Shown: positions 1 to 8,965, counted from the first letter of the stretch. The stretch: 64,000 bases of DNA from Leptospira ellinghausenii (GCF_003114815.1 NZ_BFAZ01000001.1:1-64000), one strand, 5' to 3'. The notes: a model not told the origin generated them from the sequence alone. Made by a program: numbers and translations.

Positions 1-2
1 CT

Positions 3-65
3 ACGTTGTATTTTGTAAAAGTTCCATTCGATTCACTTCGGTACTCAGGGAACGAATTGAGATAA
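3..65 (+). CDS. 3' end of an upstream gene (partial)
   Basis: A reading frame open from the window edge ends at a TAA at 63-65 and encodes about 20 residues finishing in YSGNELR. It is called because the stop codon sits only three bases before a strong intrinsic terminator on the same strand, the usual arrangement for a gene end. The fragment is too short to identify a product; it could be non-coding. Confidence 0.35.
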   Translation, partial: TLYFVKVPFDSLRYSGNELR

Positions 66-68
66 TTA

Positions 69-98
69 CCTCACCAGGATCTGGTGGGGTTTTTTTAT
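69..98 (+). terminator. Rho-independent terminator
   Basis: A 10-bp stem (ACCTCACCAG pairing with CTGGTGGGGT, one G-U) around a GAT loop is followed by a run of seven T. It would end transcription of the gene entering the window from the left. Confidence 0.85.
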
Positions 99-405
99 GC
101 CCTGACACAAGTTGGTGTTTTGAATGAGTCGATTAGGTTATGTTGCTGCGAATGGGGGATGGGATTCTGATGGGTCGAGTGGGATACTCGATAAAACCAA
201 AGAATTTTAAGTATAGATTCCTCGGTAGTTTTTTGTATTGAATTTCACTAAAATGGATTTGATTTAATTGGTAATATAAAATTTGGTTTTGAATTATCTA
301 ATTTTTTAAATTCATAAAATCGAATGAAAATTGATCCAGTCTTTAAATTATTATTTTTATGATAATAAATTAACCAGAATTTGTTAATATAACTAGGCAA
401 TTTCT

Positions 406-1002
406 ATGGGAAAACAGGTCGTAATCTTTAGTTTTATATTCTTATTTATTACATTCTAAAATTGTAAATATCAAATAGGCTGTAACCCGGGAGACGCAGC
501 AATCATTTGTGGTATTGAGAATGAATACGTAAAGAGTCTTGCAAATTCAGCCAATAGAAGTTTAAATTCTCCTGAAAATTCTCTAACTCCTTTATCTACT
601 TATTCATTTTCTGGAGACTGGAACTGTGGTTTAAATTGCCAAGATGTTTTTGAAATCGTTGTATTAGCCAACTGGAATTATAGTTTTACAGTATCAAGTG
701 TAACAAATTTTTGACTATTATGATGGTCATTAATGGCAGCAGCGATTCCATTAAATGGAACGAAACTTTTTAATGGCGTTATGAATGATACAATGTGTTT
801 AGGCCATGATTTAGGAGAAAACAGAACTTATTCTACTTCTACATTAGGGAAATATCAACAAACAATTGGTAGAAATTACGGAGCTAGCTCCGGTAATAAA
901 TGAACATGTGATTTCTCAATAACAATCTCGCCATCCGGTCCTTTGTTTATAGTCATTCAAATTCAGAATGATATAGCATCTAGTCATACGACTACTAATT
1001 AA
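406..1002 (+). pseudogene. Lipoprotein pseudogene with four in-frame stops, no frameshift
   Basis: Reading from ATG 406 in a single frame to TAA 1000-1002 gives a 198-codon protein-like sequence interrupted by TAA at 457-459 and TGA at 712-714, 721-723 and 901-903. The N-terminus is a lipoprotein signal peptide (GKQVVIFSFIFLFITF-stop-NC), with the first stop exactly where a lipobox Leu would be (TTA to TAA is one base). Downstream are segments such as FSGDWNCGLNCQDVFEI with paired cysteines. No indel disturbs the frame over 600 bases, which suggests recent decay by point mutation. TGA recoding is unlikely because neighbouring intact genes end in TGA. The function of the ancestral protein is unknown. 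Confidence 0.7.
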
Positions 1003-1175
1003 CCTTAGTTGTAATTTGAGGTATTTACGTTATTTAATTTCAAAAGAATTATTTAGGCAGCAGCTAAAGATTTCAATTTGATTCAATAAACATAGAATTC
1101 AAAGTAACTGCTGGCCTTCTTTCCATTATTTTCTCCCATAATATATAACAAAACAGAAGCCATTTCCAACATTTA

Positions 1176-3851
1176 TTACTGAACCGTTAAGGTGCCTAAT
1201 TGAGAGGTTGAAAATGTTAATCCAGAGTTTCCCCCGTACCCATCTAGATCACAATATGTCTCTCGTGCAACACCCGTTATCTTTACCCTCCCCACATATT
1301 TATACGTCCCTGGGATTGCCGGAGCTGTGATAAATGAATAATATTCATGGTTATTCGCACAGTTTAAACAAGAGGAATTGTATGATGCAGAAAAAAATGT
1401 CCAGTTTTGAGGTTCCGTCATTGGATTTGAATTATTGGGTCCATATCCTACTTGTAATTGAACTCGAGAATCAGCCGCTTGAGGGAATATATTCGTAACA
1501 TTGGTATGATAAAATTGAATATAGATCGCATTGGAAGCATTGGCAGTTGTGCTTCTTGTTAAAGTTAAAGAAGTTGGCCACTGAATGATACAATAATCCA
1601 CTAACGTCAGGTTTGATGGAGTTTGGTATGTTTCTGTACCTAAATCACTTTCTCCGTAAGCAGCTGTTAATGTGATGTTAATGTAATAGATCGTATCATT
1701 ATTAAGTCCTGTTAAAACGATTGGAGAAGTCGTTCCTGATACACTGGAGTTTGATTTTGTGACTCCCGAAATGGTATTGTAATACACTTTATATCCTGTT
1801 GCTCCAGATACGGTCGCAAAGTTTACGGTTAATTGACCAGATCCAACTCCAATTGATGAAATGACAGGGGGACCAACATAAAAATTTTGAGTACTGACAT
1901 TACTACTGTTCTTTGCTAGATCTATTGCTCGATACTTTACTTGTATACTACCATTCGAAAGGGCAAATGCAGAGCTGTAAACAGATCCATTTGTAACGGT
2001 ACCATTGGAATCAAATGTAGGATCTGTGCCGTTTAAAGTATAGATGATTTTATCACACCCAGTTCCACCAGTATCAGAACAACTGAGTTGTAGTTGTGTA
2101 CCCGAGTTAAAAGGACCTGAACCAGATGGTGAAGTGATACTTACAATTGGAGCTGTTGTATCCTTATTCGTTGTACGTGTCGTAAAACCAAAACTACCGA
2201 CTAAATTTGAAACACAAATTCGGATCGTGTTATCTCCTTCAATGAAATGTGAATTCGCAACAGTGGTACTGATGTCTGTGGTCGCAAGTGCCGAACCTGT
2301 AACATTGGAATTTCCTGAACCATTGCTTAATGCAGTTCCCGTTGAACAGCTGCTACCTCCAATCCGAATTTGGTAGTTCCCCGCTTTTGTGCTTTGCCAA
2401 TTGAGACTTACGTTATTAATTCCATTGACTGCTGATGTGGAAGAGTTAACTGTAATGGTTGCTACTTGGCTATCGACAGTGTAAGTTTGCGAATTGATAG
2501 TCGAGAGGTTTCCAGCTTTGTCGCGAGCAACAAACTTAGTATAAGTGACGGAAGAATCGGACATATCAATGGCAGAGTTATACAATGTACCATTCGTAAT
2601 GTTTCCCGTAGACCCTTGGATTGTGGGATTGGCTGGTGCACTTCCCACTTGAGTAGTGTAAGCAATTTTATCACATCCAGATCCGCCAACATCAGTACAG
2701 CTAGCTGTAACTGAAGTAGCCGAACTATAATTCCCTGAACTTGGAGAAGTCGATACAATTGGTGCCGTGTCGTCTCTTTGTAGAGAAAAAGAAATAAATC
2801 CAACCAAACCATTGGATCCAGTTACACAAATTCGGTAGGATTTTGTTCCTTCGCCAGAAAAATGAGTATAAGAGCGAATAAACGTTATGTCCTGATTGGC
2901 AGAAGCTGATCCAGTTGCTAAGCTTGTTCCTGAACAAGCATTTCCTTCGTAAATAACATATGAGCCAGAACGATTTGATTGCCATGTTGCAGTCGAAGAT
3001 TGAATACCATTAGCAAATGAAGTTACTGCTAATGAAGATTGACTCACTAATGTTAAAGCTGGTACCGATGTATCAATTGTATAATTGAATTGAATAGTAG
3101 AAGACAAATTACCATTCATATCTCGACAAAAGGCTTTTAAAGTTCGACTCCCTTCAAAGGACAGGTTAACAGATTTTGAGGGAGGAGAAACGATGGTTCC
3201 AACCTTCGATTGGAAATTGGGTGTAGAACCATCTAAAGTATAAATTATGTTTCCTGGTGCAAAATTGTCAGTGCATGTTAAAGTAGTTGTTTGTGAGGTT
3301 GAATAAGTTCCTGAAGACAATGAGCTAGTGAGAGTAGGGGGAGTTGTATCACCAAGAATCTGCGCCACCAAAGTATCATTAGTCGTTCCATCTCCGTCTG
3401 TATCAAAACCAATCAGATTTCCGCTGGAATCTACGATTGCTAACACTGGACTTCCAGTTCCACCAGGTCCCGATGTAAGAAAAGTAGGAGGATTAGGATT
3501 GATATAATAATCAGCAATTCCATCTCCGTTTGTATCTACGGCATCAGGGATACTATCTGCATTCGTATCAATGAGGATCAAATTCGGAACACCGTTACCC
3601 GTGAGATCAATACCATCGGAAATTCCGTTGCCGTCCGAATCGACGAGTGTTCCAGAGAATGTACCGTTACCTGATAGGTCAACGACGGTTCCTGGTTCTA
3701 CATTGACTGGTGCAGCGGAACGACCTCCCAAGCCAAGTAGAAGGCCCATGGCACTTGAGTTTGAACTATTGTTAGGTATCAAAATACAATACTGGAATAA
3801 ACATATAAGTAGGAGGGAAAGGTAATTAAGAGTTTTCGTATAGATTCGCAT
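1176..3851 (-). CDS. Large surface lipoprotein with calcium-type and Ig-like repeats
   Basis: An 891-residue predicted lipoprotein. The start at 3851 (MRIYTKTLNYLS) gives a clean signal peptide ending in a lipobox-like LFQYC with Cys22; a 42-residue upstream extension has no signal features. Residues about 50-150 hold Asp/Asn/Gly-rich repeats (DSDGNGISDGID, DTNGDGIADYY, DTDGDGTTND) like thrombospondin type 3 calcium-binding loops. Residues about 160-660 contain three copies of a chitobiase/beta-hexosaminidase C-terminal-like domain (TPPTLTSSLSSGTYS; TAPIVSTSPSSGNYS; TAPIVSITSPSGSG, each with a CTD/CSD...IIYTL-type core) alternating with Ig-like modules. A fibronectin type III-like module (ISSIGVGSGQLTVNF) lies near 700-780. 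The architecture fits a cell-surface binding or structural protein; no catalytic domain is seen. It stands alone, with an imperfect inverted repeat about 100 bases upstream. Confidence 0.85.
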   Translation of the reverse strand: MRIYTKTLNYLSLLLICLFQYCILIPNNSSNSSAMGLLLGLGGRSAAPVNVEPGTVVDLSGNGTFSGTLVDSDGNGISDGIDLTGNGVPNLILIDTNADSIPDAVDTNGDGIADYYINPNPPTFLTSGPGGTGSPVLAIVDSSGNLIGFDTDGDGTTNDTLVAQILGDTTPPTLTSSLSSGTYSTSQTTTLTCTDNFAPGNIIYTLDGSTPNFQSKVGTIVSPPSKSVNLSFEGSRTLKAFCRDMNGNLSSTIQFNYTIDTSVPALTLVSQSSLAVTSFANGIQSSTATWQSNRSGSYVIYEGNACSGTSLATGSASANQDITFIRSYTHFSGEGTKSYRICVTGSNGLVGFISFSLQRDDTAPIVSTSPSSGNYSSATSVTASCTDVGGSGCDKIAYTTQVGSAPANPTIQGSTGNITNGTLYNSAIDMSDSSVTYTKFVARDKAGNLSTINSQTYTVDSQVATITVNSSTSAVNGINNVSLNWQSTKAGNYQIRIGGSSCSTGTALSNGSGNSNVTGSALATTDISTTVANSHFIEGDNTIRICVSNLVGSFGFTTRTTNKDTTAPIVSITSPSGSGPFNSGTQLQLSCSDTGGTGCDKIIYTLNGTDPTFDSNGTVTNGSVYSSAFALSNGSIQVKYRAIDLAKNSSNVSTQNFYVGPPVISSIGVGSGQLTVNFATVSGATGYKVYYNTISGVTKSNSSVSGTTSPIVLTGLNNDTIYYINITLTAAYGESDLGTETYQTPSNLTLVDYCIIQWPTSLTLTRSTTANASNAIYIQFYHTNVTNIFPQAADSRVQLQVGYGPNNSNPMTEPQNWTFFSASYNSSCLNCANNHEYYSFITAPAIPGTYKYVGRVKITGVARETYCDLDGYGGNSGLTFSTSQLGTLTVQ

Positions 3852-3950
3852 GATTTTTTCCAGATTGTATTCTGTTTGATTACAACATATGGAAGTCTCA
3901 TAATCACCTTCTAGTTGAAATTCACAGCTTACGAAAAAAAATTCCAAAAT

Positions 3951-3996
3951 ACCGTTAAAAACGTTCCAGAATCGCAATAAAAACGTTAAAAACGGT
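3951..3996. promoter_or_regulatory. Imperfect inverted repeat upstream of the surface lipoprotein gene
   Basis: The two 15-base arms ACCGTTAAAAACGTT (3951-3965) and AACGTTAAAAACGGT (3982-3996) match as inverted copies at their outer six bases and share the same A-rich centre. They lie about 100 bases upstream of the start at 3851. They could be an operator or bent-DNA element; no function is proven. Confidence 0.25.
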
Positions 3997-4245
3997 GACC
4001 CTTAGTCATTTAATTTCGCTATTCTATTAAGTTTGTCTAAATTTAGTTTTTCCCTATTTTTTTTGTTCTGCTCTAACGGGTATTTGAATGTGGTAATACG
4101 ATAGGTTCTTCAAATGCGTTATCTATGCAGTTTATAGAAAGAATCTTAAATGGAAGAAGCATTACATTCAATTTTTGTATCCATTTGATTTGCATCTAGT
4201 TGAAATTGTTTCATTTACGATATTTGGAAAAATACCTACAAATAC

Positions 4246-4277
4246 CGAACCTTCAAAATCTAGTTTTAGAAGGTTCG
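4246..4277 (-). terminator. Hairpin downstream of the lipoprotein gene ending at 4307
   Basis: CGAACCTTC (4246-4254) pairs with GAAGGTTCG (4269-4277), a perfect 9-bp stem with an inner AAAA/TTTT pairing. It lies 30 bases past the minus-strand stop codon. The T-run is weak on either strand, so termination efficiency is uncertain. Confidence 0.5.
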
Positions 4278-4306
4278 ACTTATCTTTAGTTGTAAGCTAA
4301 GCAGAG

Positions 4307-5071
4307 TTATTTGTTGAGAAGTTCTTTTAGGTGGTCTTCATATTCTAAAATATGTGGTTTGTATACTTTTACCTTTAACGGATCAGGGATCCCTGCTTTT
4401 TGTAAATCAAATGTTCCATTTTCTTCTTTTCCCCACCATGCACCAAAATGTTCGTATCGGTCTGAGTAAGTTTGATTATCTACTAACTTCAGTTTGTTGT
4501 CATATAATAAGAATTTAGTTTCTGTTTGAATACTGTTCCAACATGGGAATGTGCCAATTGATAAGATACAGAGATGAGCAGTGATTAGGGTACGACCCAC
4601 ATTTCCCATACTTTCGTCGAATGCTGGTCCATGGATCGCAATTAAATAATAATCTACGTCTCTCTTTTTTAAAGCAAAGATAGTTTTTTCATCAACTTTT
4701 TTAATTTCGATCATTTTTGAGATTTCTTGAAGTCCCGATAATTTCACTCTTTCTAAATAAGTCATCGCAACGTCTTTAGAAGCTTCTGGAGATACACTAG
4801 AATCGATGCCTGAACTTGGTATCATTTCAATCGGTTTCCCAATTGTCATGACAGAAACAGTTGGATGATTATAATCTAATGTAGCCGTAGTGGTTCGAGT
4901 CCTGCCGGAAGTGATCGTTGAGTATTGATAAGGGAAAAAACCAACTAATGCAATTTTCAATTTAGGATTAAACTCAATGGCTTTTTGAGAATATTCGCGA
5001 ACAAGAACGATATTTTTACAGGATAAAAATGTAAAAAGAACAATTAAACTAACAAAACTAACACGTAACAT
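4307..5071 (-). CDS. Hypothetical lipoprotein, 254 aa
   Basis: The protein begins MLRVSFVSLIVLFTFLSC, a signal peptide with a lipobox FLSC and acylated Cys18. The mature part has no domain I recognise. It contains KIALVGFFPYQYST near residue 40, a stretch like those in putative envelope lipoproteins that report on cell components, and a hydrophobic TLITAHLCILSIGTFPCW segment near 170 that might be membrane-associated or buried. It is monocistronic, with its own downstream hairpin and a divergent-free upstream region of about 140 bases before the OmpA-like gene, which is on the same strand. Function unknown; the lipoprotein call is firm, the rest is not. Confidence 0.8.
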   Translation of the reverse strand: MLRVSFVSLIVLFTFLSCKNIVLVREYSQKAIEFNPKLKIALVGFFPYQYSTITSGRTRTTTATLDYNHPTVSVMTIGKPIEMIPSSGIDSSVSPEASKDVAMTYLERVKLSGLQEISKMIEIKKVDEKTIFALKKRDVDYYLIAIHGPAFDESMGNVGRTLITAHLCILSIGTFPCWNSIQTETKFLLYDNKLKLVDNQTYSDRYEHFGAWWGKEENGTFDLQKAGIPDPLKVKVYKPHILEYEDHLKELLNK

Positions 5072-5214
5072 AAAAATCTCCCGCTATATTCATTGTAATT
5101 TTCACACGAAAGTCAATGTTTTTTTAACAAAGTTTCAATCTTGAATTTTAGAATATTGCAAAAATAGTATTTTGAAAAAATCAAATTTGAAAACAAAACT
5201 GAACAATCAGAATC

Positions 5215-6420
5215 CTATTTTGCGCGGAGTTCAAAGATCACTTTTTCCGAAGAATCCAATTCATAACGAGTGGAACCTGCGGTTGCATTGATGATGCGTT
5301 TCGCTGGGATGTTCTTTTCTCGTAAGATTTGAAAAATTGCTAAGGAACGGTTGATTCCAAATTGTTCGTGTAACGGATCTTCCTCTTCTGTACCAGGAAA
5401 GGGTGCAACAAAGTTGATGATGACAATTTCATATTCAGGGTATTCAATTGCAAAACTACGCGCAAGAGCGTCCAATTTTGCTCGGCCTTCTATATGGATC
5501 CGAGTTGTTCTGGGTTCAAATAGTTCGCTTGCGAGAAAAGAAAACGTTCTGATTCGAGGAGGTGATTCAATGGTCTGAGTTTTATCAAGGGTTTGTTCAA
5601 CTGAAATAACTTTCGATTCTTCATTGGCAGAACCAATTGAAAATTGTTTTCCAAATCCAAGGCTCACAAAATTTTCTTCAAAATTCCCGCGGTTTCGGAA
5701 TGTATTCACTTGGGGTTTAAAATCCACTATGTAAGTATTTGTCGTTAATGCTTCGAAAAATAAGAAATAGGACGATGCAAAATGAAATCGTAATCCTAGG
5801 CCGGCAAAAAAACGTTCCACTTTTCCACCTGACTGGCGTTCGTTTCCTAAACCTCCACCAAATCGAATATAGGGATCAAAAACAGAATTGGGAAAAAAAT
5901 GGATTCCAAAATCCAAATTTCCGGTTGTGATCGAAGAAATTCTTCGGTCTTTTCGAATTAAAAACGAAAGTAATTCGGATGAAAATAAATTATCATTATA
6001 TGAACTGGAGGGAAATTGACGTTGTATTTGGCTTGCATTTAACAGAACAAACGTAGGTTCTATTTGGCGTAAATTTGATGCTTCAATCGACTGGTAAACA
6101 CCCGTTAGTCCAACAGAAAGGTATTTGAAAAAAGCATATTGGACACCCACTTCTCCCAAATGACTATTCAAACGGACTTGGTCAGAGTTAAAATCAGTAA
6201 GAAGATAATAGGCAATTGTCCTAGTTTCTGCACTTAGGCCATCACGATAAGCCAGATATGTAGGGAAATTATATGTTTCGGCAAAACGTTCTAAACTTCC
6301 AGAAGACATTCCCAGACCATACGATCCAGAACCAAATAACATGAGATTGCCTTTCTGAAACCCTTCGGCAGACAATAATTGGGGAATTAAAAATAAAAAA
6401 AGCCACTTACATTTCCACAT
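5215..6420 (-). CDS. OmpA-like outer membrane protein
   Basis: A 401-residue exported protein with a cleavable signal peptide ending near LLSAEG. Residues about 20-260 have alternating hydrophobic/aromatic segments (LFFEALTTNTYIVDF, FVSLGFGKQFSIG) typical of a small outer-membrane beta-barrel. Residues about 290-401 resemble the OmpA C-terminal peptidoglycan-associating domain: RTTRIHIEGRAKLDALARSF, EYEIVIINFVAPFPG, NRSLAIFQILREKNIPAKRI. The Asp and Arg that bind diaminopimelate in OmpA are not obvious, so peptidoglycan binding is tentative. It probably links outer membrane and cell wall. The start is the only ATG in a good signal-peptide context. Confidence 0.75.
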   Translation of the reverse strand: MWKCKWLFLFLIPQLLSAEGFQKGNLMLFGSGSYGLGMSSGSLERFAETYNFPTYLAYRDGLSAETRTIAYYLLTDFNSDQVRLNSHLGEVGVQYAFFKYLSVGLTGVYQSIEASNLRQIEPTFVLLNASQIQRQFPSSSYNDNLFSSELLSFLIRKDRRISSITTGNLDFGIHFFPNSVFDPYIRFGGGLGNERQSGGKVERFFAGLGLRFHFASSYFLFFEALTTNTYIVDFKPQVNTFRNRGNFEENFVSLGFGKQFSIGSANEESKVISVEQTLDKTQTIESPPRIRTFSFLASELFEPRTTRIHIEGRAKLDALARSFAIEYPEYEIVIINFVAPFPGTEEEDPLHEQFGINRSLAIFQILREKNIPAKRIINATAGSTRYELDSSEKVIFELRAK

Positions 6421-6549
6421 GCGGTTATACTTCAGAAATCCTTTACTTTTCTCAACTTATTTTTTTAAAGAGGAAAAAAATAGAACATAACAGCAGATAC
6501 GTCATCAAAATGAATGGCAATCAATTCATTGGTTTCAAGTTTGTTTTTT

Positions 6550-6617
6550 GCGAAAGGGATCGTAAGGGCGCGTTAGCGGTCGCTATGAGCGACCAAAGCC
6601 CTGGAGAGCCCGACCCC
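6550..6617. repeat. GC-rich intergenic element with hairpin, candidate dispersed repeat
   Basis: This 68-base stretch is far richer in G and C than the AT-rich DNA on both sides. It contains a perfect 7-bp stem, GGTCGCT (6578-6584) with AGCGACC (6588-6594) around an ATG loop, plus GGGC and GCCC blocks flanking it. It encodes no ORF. The composition and hairpin resemble REP-like intergenic elements. Only one copy is seen in this window, so the repeat label is inference. Confidence 0.35.
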
Positions 6618-6746
6618 AAATGATTGTGGAATGATGGTTTGTGTAAGTCTTGATTTTAGGATAGGAAATCATATTTTGGGGGTTCGTCCAAAATTTTATC
6701 TCTCTCTATTGAATAGATGGACAGGAGTTTTTTGTTCAAAATAACA

Positions 6747-6758
6747 TAACATATGTTA
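6747..6758. promoter_or_regulatory. 12-bp perfect palindrome, candidate operator
   Basis: TAACATATGTTA is a perfect palindrome located 127 bases upstream of the first gene of the 6886-8551 group, in an otherwise non-coding stretch. It could bind a dimeric regulator. No other copy was noticed. Confidence 0.25.
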
Positions 6759-6885
6759 ATTTTTTATTACATCAACAGTGTATGTTTTTGACTGGAATGG
6801 TCGGAAAAAAATACTTTTGGAATGAATAATTCTTTTCAATCCTTTCTTTCGAAACTAAATTCGTTTAGAAAACAAAGGGGAAAGA

Positions 6886-7032
6886 ATGGATCAACATACA
6901 TCGGACCACATATCCTATCTCAAAATTCGCATTACAAAATTGAAAGAGAACCCAGCTCTCAATCATGAACAAATCAAAGCGTATGAGAAGGTTTTGGACA
7001 TCGCAAACGGTTCTTCTGATTATGCAGAGTAA
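6886..7032 (+). CDS. Small ORF, 48 aa, possibly the N-terminal part of the next gene
   Basis: ATG 6886 follows a strong ribosome site (AAAGGGGAAAG) and opens a 48-residue frame starting MDQHTSDHISYLKIRI and ending NGSSDYAE at TAA 7030-7032. The content is helical and charged (KLKENPALNHEQIKAYEKVL). The next frame, read upstream from TTG 7041, continues VTKQLGNDSD directly from base 7029, so adding a single base at about 7029 would fuse the two into one protein of about 205 residues. It may therefore be a frameshifted gene rather than an independent small protein. Function unknown. Confidence 0.5.
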   Translation: MDQHTSDHISYLKIRITKLKENPALNHEQIKAYEKVLDIANGSSDYAE

Positions 7033-7040
7033 CCAAACAA

Positions 7041-7502
7041 TTGGGTAATGACTCCGATTTATTTTCCATTGCCAAAAGTGAGCAGATGGATCGGTACCGA
7101 TCCATGAAACAATTATATGAAGAATTTGGTTTGGAAGAGTATGCATTTTTCTATTCAAAACGAGAAGAAATGGCTCTTGGTTGTAAAAGTTATGCAGAAC
7201 TCGCAACGAAACTTCCCCAAACCTTATCACCAGTCACTGAAACGGAAGCAAATGAGAAAATCAATCAATCCGTAATTGTATTACAGTTACTCTTTCAAAT
7301 CAACACACTTGCTAATCTTTCCCATCAAAAAGAAAAAGCCAAACAAACGAAACAAGAATATTTGAAATTAAAAGAATTAGATCCTAATTTTAGATTTGAT
7401 TCTTATTTTCAGAATCCTTATCGATTGCTAAATCCATTTACAAAATCACAATTGAATCGATTGGTTCAAATAATAGAAACAATACTAGGTGAGGAATTGT
7501 AA
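7041..7502 (+). CDS. Hypothetical cytoplasmic protein, 153 aa (frameshift candidate)
   Basis: The frame begins at TTG 7041 (or ATG 7086, MDRYRSMKQL), neither with a convincing ribosome site, which supports the idea that the true start is ATG 6886 in the other frame. The sequence is helical and charged (QLYEEFGLEEYAFFYSKREE, HQKEKAKQTKQEYLKLKELD) with no signal peptide and no membrane segment. It resembles nothing I know; a helical-repeat scaffold is a guess. It overlaps the following gene by one base (TAATG), so the two are surely co-translated. Confidence 0.6.
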   Translation: MGNDSDLFSIAKSEQMDRYRSMKQLYEEFGLEEYAFFYSKREEMALGCKSYAELATKLPQTLSPVTETEANEKINQSVIVLQLLFQINTLANLSHQKEKAKQTKQEYLKLKELDPNFRFDSYFQNPYRLLNPFTKSQLNRLVQIIETILGEEL

Positions 7503-8551
7503 TGGAACCAGCACTAAAAGATTTAATTGATTCCTATCGAACTGGACTAAAAAGCTATTTTGATTCATTGCCTGAAGATAACAAAGAAGTTCTGAATGCA
7601 AAAAAATTATTGTCTGAAATGGAAACACTTGCTGAATCAAGTAAAGATTATTCTGCTTTCATGGCTGAAGCGCAAAATAGAAACTATTTCACAGAAATTA
7701 TTGGATACTATTCTAAATTAGGAAATGAGGCTTACCAATTAAAACCTAAATCGAATCGTATCCCTTCTCCAGAAGAGATTGCAAAAGGTTATCACTTATC
7801 ATTTGAGTCTTTAGGTGAGGCAAAAAAAGATCCAAATGTTGCTAAGATTTACAATCGAGTATTCCAATTAGAGAGTGAATCCACTTCCGGTCCAAACTTC
7901 ATTCTCAAAATGGAAGAAGAAGATCTATTTTTAGGGATGTCTAGATACCATATGGTTTATGTTATGCGAGATGGATTGGAAAAACTCCTGAATTCTGGAA
8001 ATCCTGAAATTACAACTGCAGAGAAATCTCTGGGAATTGTCTCGAGTCCTCAAATGGAACATTATTTCCAATCGATGCAAAACAAAATGAATGAGGCAAA
8101 GACGATCATCGAGATGGAAGTTTTGGCATTTCAGGAAGCCGAAAATTCTCGATTTTTGAATTTATGGGATTCCAGTTTTCTCTTTGCTGTATTTCAGTCT
8201 TTTTTATCTCCTTTGATTTCATTTCGTATGACAGGTTCTAAAGAACATAAAGAAGATGCGAAACAAGCATACGAATTTGTTTGTGATTTTTATGGAACAA
8301 ATTGGAATGATATATTTGAAAATCGAAGGATTTGGGATTACTTTGAACGAACCATTTTTGGCGGTGGTAAGGAGATTTTTAAAGAACAAGGGTTAACGTC
8401 TGCGAAAGAATTACAGGCAGATCTTAGAGGTTACTTGGACAAATGTGTTTCCGATATCGATCGAATTACCGATCCATCAAAGCAAGTCGTATGGTTTCGT
8501 GATTCTGAAATCGAACTGTCACTTGTTTATGAATCATTGAAGAAAGCATAG
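7502..8551 (+). CDS. Hypothetical cytoplasmic protein, 349 aa
   Basis: ATG 7502 overlaps the preceding stop codon (TAATG) and is preceded by GAGGAA, giving tight translational coupling. The protein (MEPALKDLIDSYRTGLKSYF...) is acidic and mostly helical, with no signal peptide. One moderately hydrophobic segment (FLFAVFQSFLSPLISF, near residue 230) may be buried rather than transmembrane. No catalytic motif is recognisable. Since its partner is equally unknown, the pair may form a complex; this is inference from the operon layout only. Confidence 0.75.
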   Translation: MEPALKDLIDSYRTGLKSYFDSLPEDNKEVLNAKKLLSEMETLAESSKDYSAFMAEAQNRNYFTEIIGYYSKLGNEAYQLKPKSNRIPSPEEIAKGYHLSFESLGEAKKDPNVAKIYNRVFQLESESTSGPNFILKMEEEDLFLGMSRYHMVYVMRDGLEKLLNSGNPEITTAEKSLGIVSSPQMEHYFQSMQNKMNEAKTIIEMEVLAFQEAENSRFLNLWDSSFLFAVFQSFLSPLISFRMTGSKEHKEDAKQAYEFVCDFYGTNWNDIFENRRIWDYFERTIFGGGKEIFKEQGLTSAKELQADLRGYLDKCVSDIDRITDPSKQVVWFRDSEIELSLVYESLKKA

Positions 8552-8608
8552 AATGGTAAATATTCATCCTGCTTTAATCTCTAGCGAAAGTAAAATTCTC
8601 GATTGCTT

Positions 8609-8965
8609 ATGAAAACCAGAAACATTATCTAATTTTCTTATCTTTATCTGTAGTGTTTGCAGATACGATTCCAGTTCCAGTGCCAACGGAATAGGCAGAA
8701 CGAGACCTACGGTCTACTTGGTCAAAATAAATAGCCCGACTACAAATGGTCGAAAGTTCTCATTGATGATGGAACGTTTCACAAAGGTTTTAATGGTGGG
8801 TTTTACCGTTATGAAGGTGATATCATTCGGACTGATTCGGAGGGACAAACAATTCAATGTAAGGATATTGGTTTTATGTTAGAGAAAGACAGTTCAGGAG
8901 CCTGGGTAGTAGAGATTACTTCTCAAGGGAAGTGTTATGAAATCGAATTGGGTCTAACTGAATAG
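8609..8965 (+). pseudogene. Decayed gene for a small secreted protein
   Basis: ATG 8609 reads only MKTRNII before TAA. One frame over, from 8629, a signal-peptide core appears (LIFLSLSVVFADTIPVPVPT) and hits TAG at 8692. From 8753 a third stretch of 70 codons reads KVLIDDGTFHKGFNGGFYRY and ends CYEIELGLTE at TAG 8963. Together they look like one exported protein of about 110 residues broken by at least two frameshifts and a stop. The product family is unknown. It lies just downstream of the unknown 6886-8551 group on the same strand. Confidence 0.55.

Noticed and set aside
406..1002. TGA recoded as Trp to rescue the 198-codon frame
   Set aside because: Intact neighbouring genes (for example those ending at 33597, 45761 and 49020) use TGA as a stop, and the frame also has a TAA.
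2044..2376. 110-codon plus-strand frame inside the large surface lipoprotein
   Set aside because: It is the antisense shadow of a repeat-rich coding region, with no start context or protein-like features.
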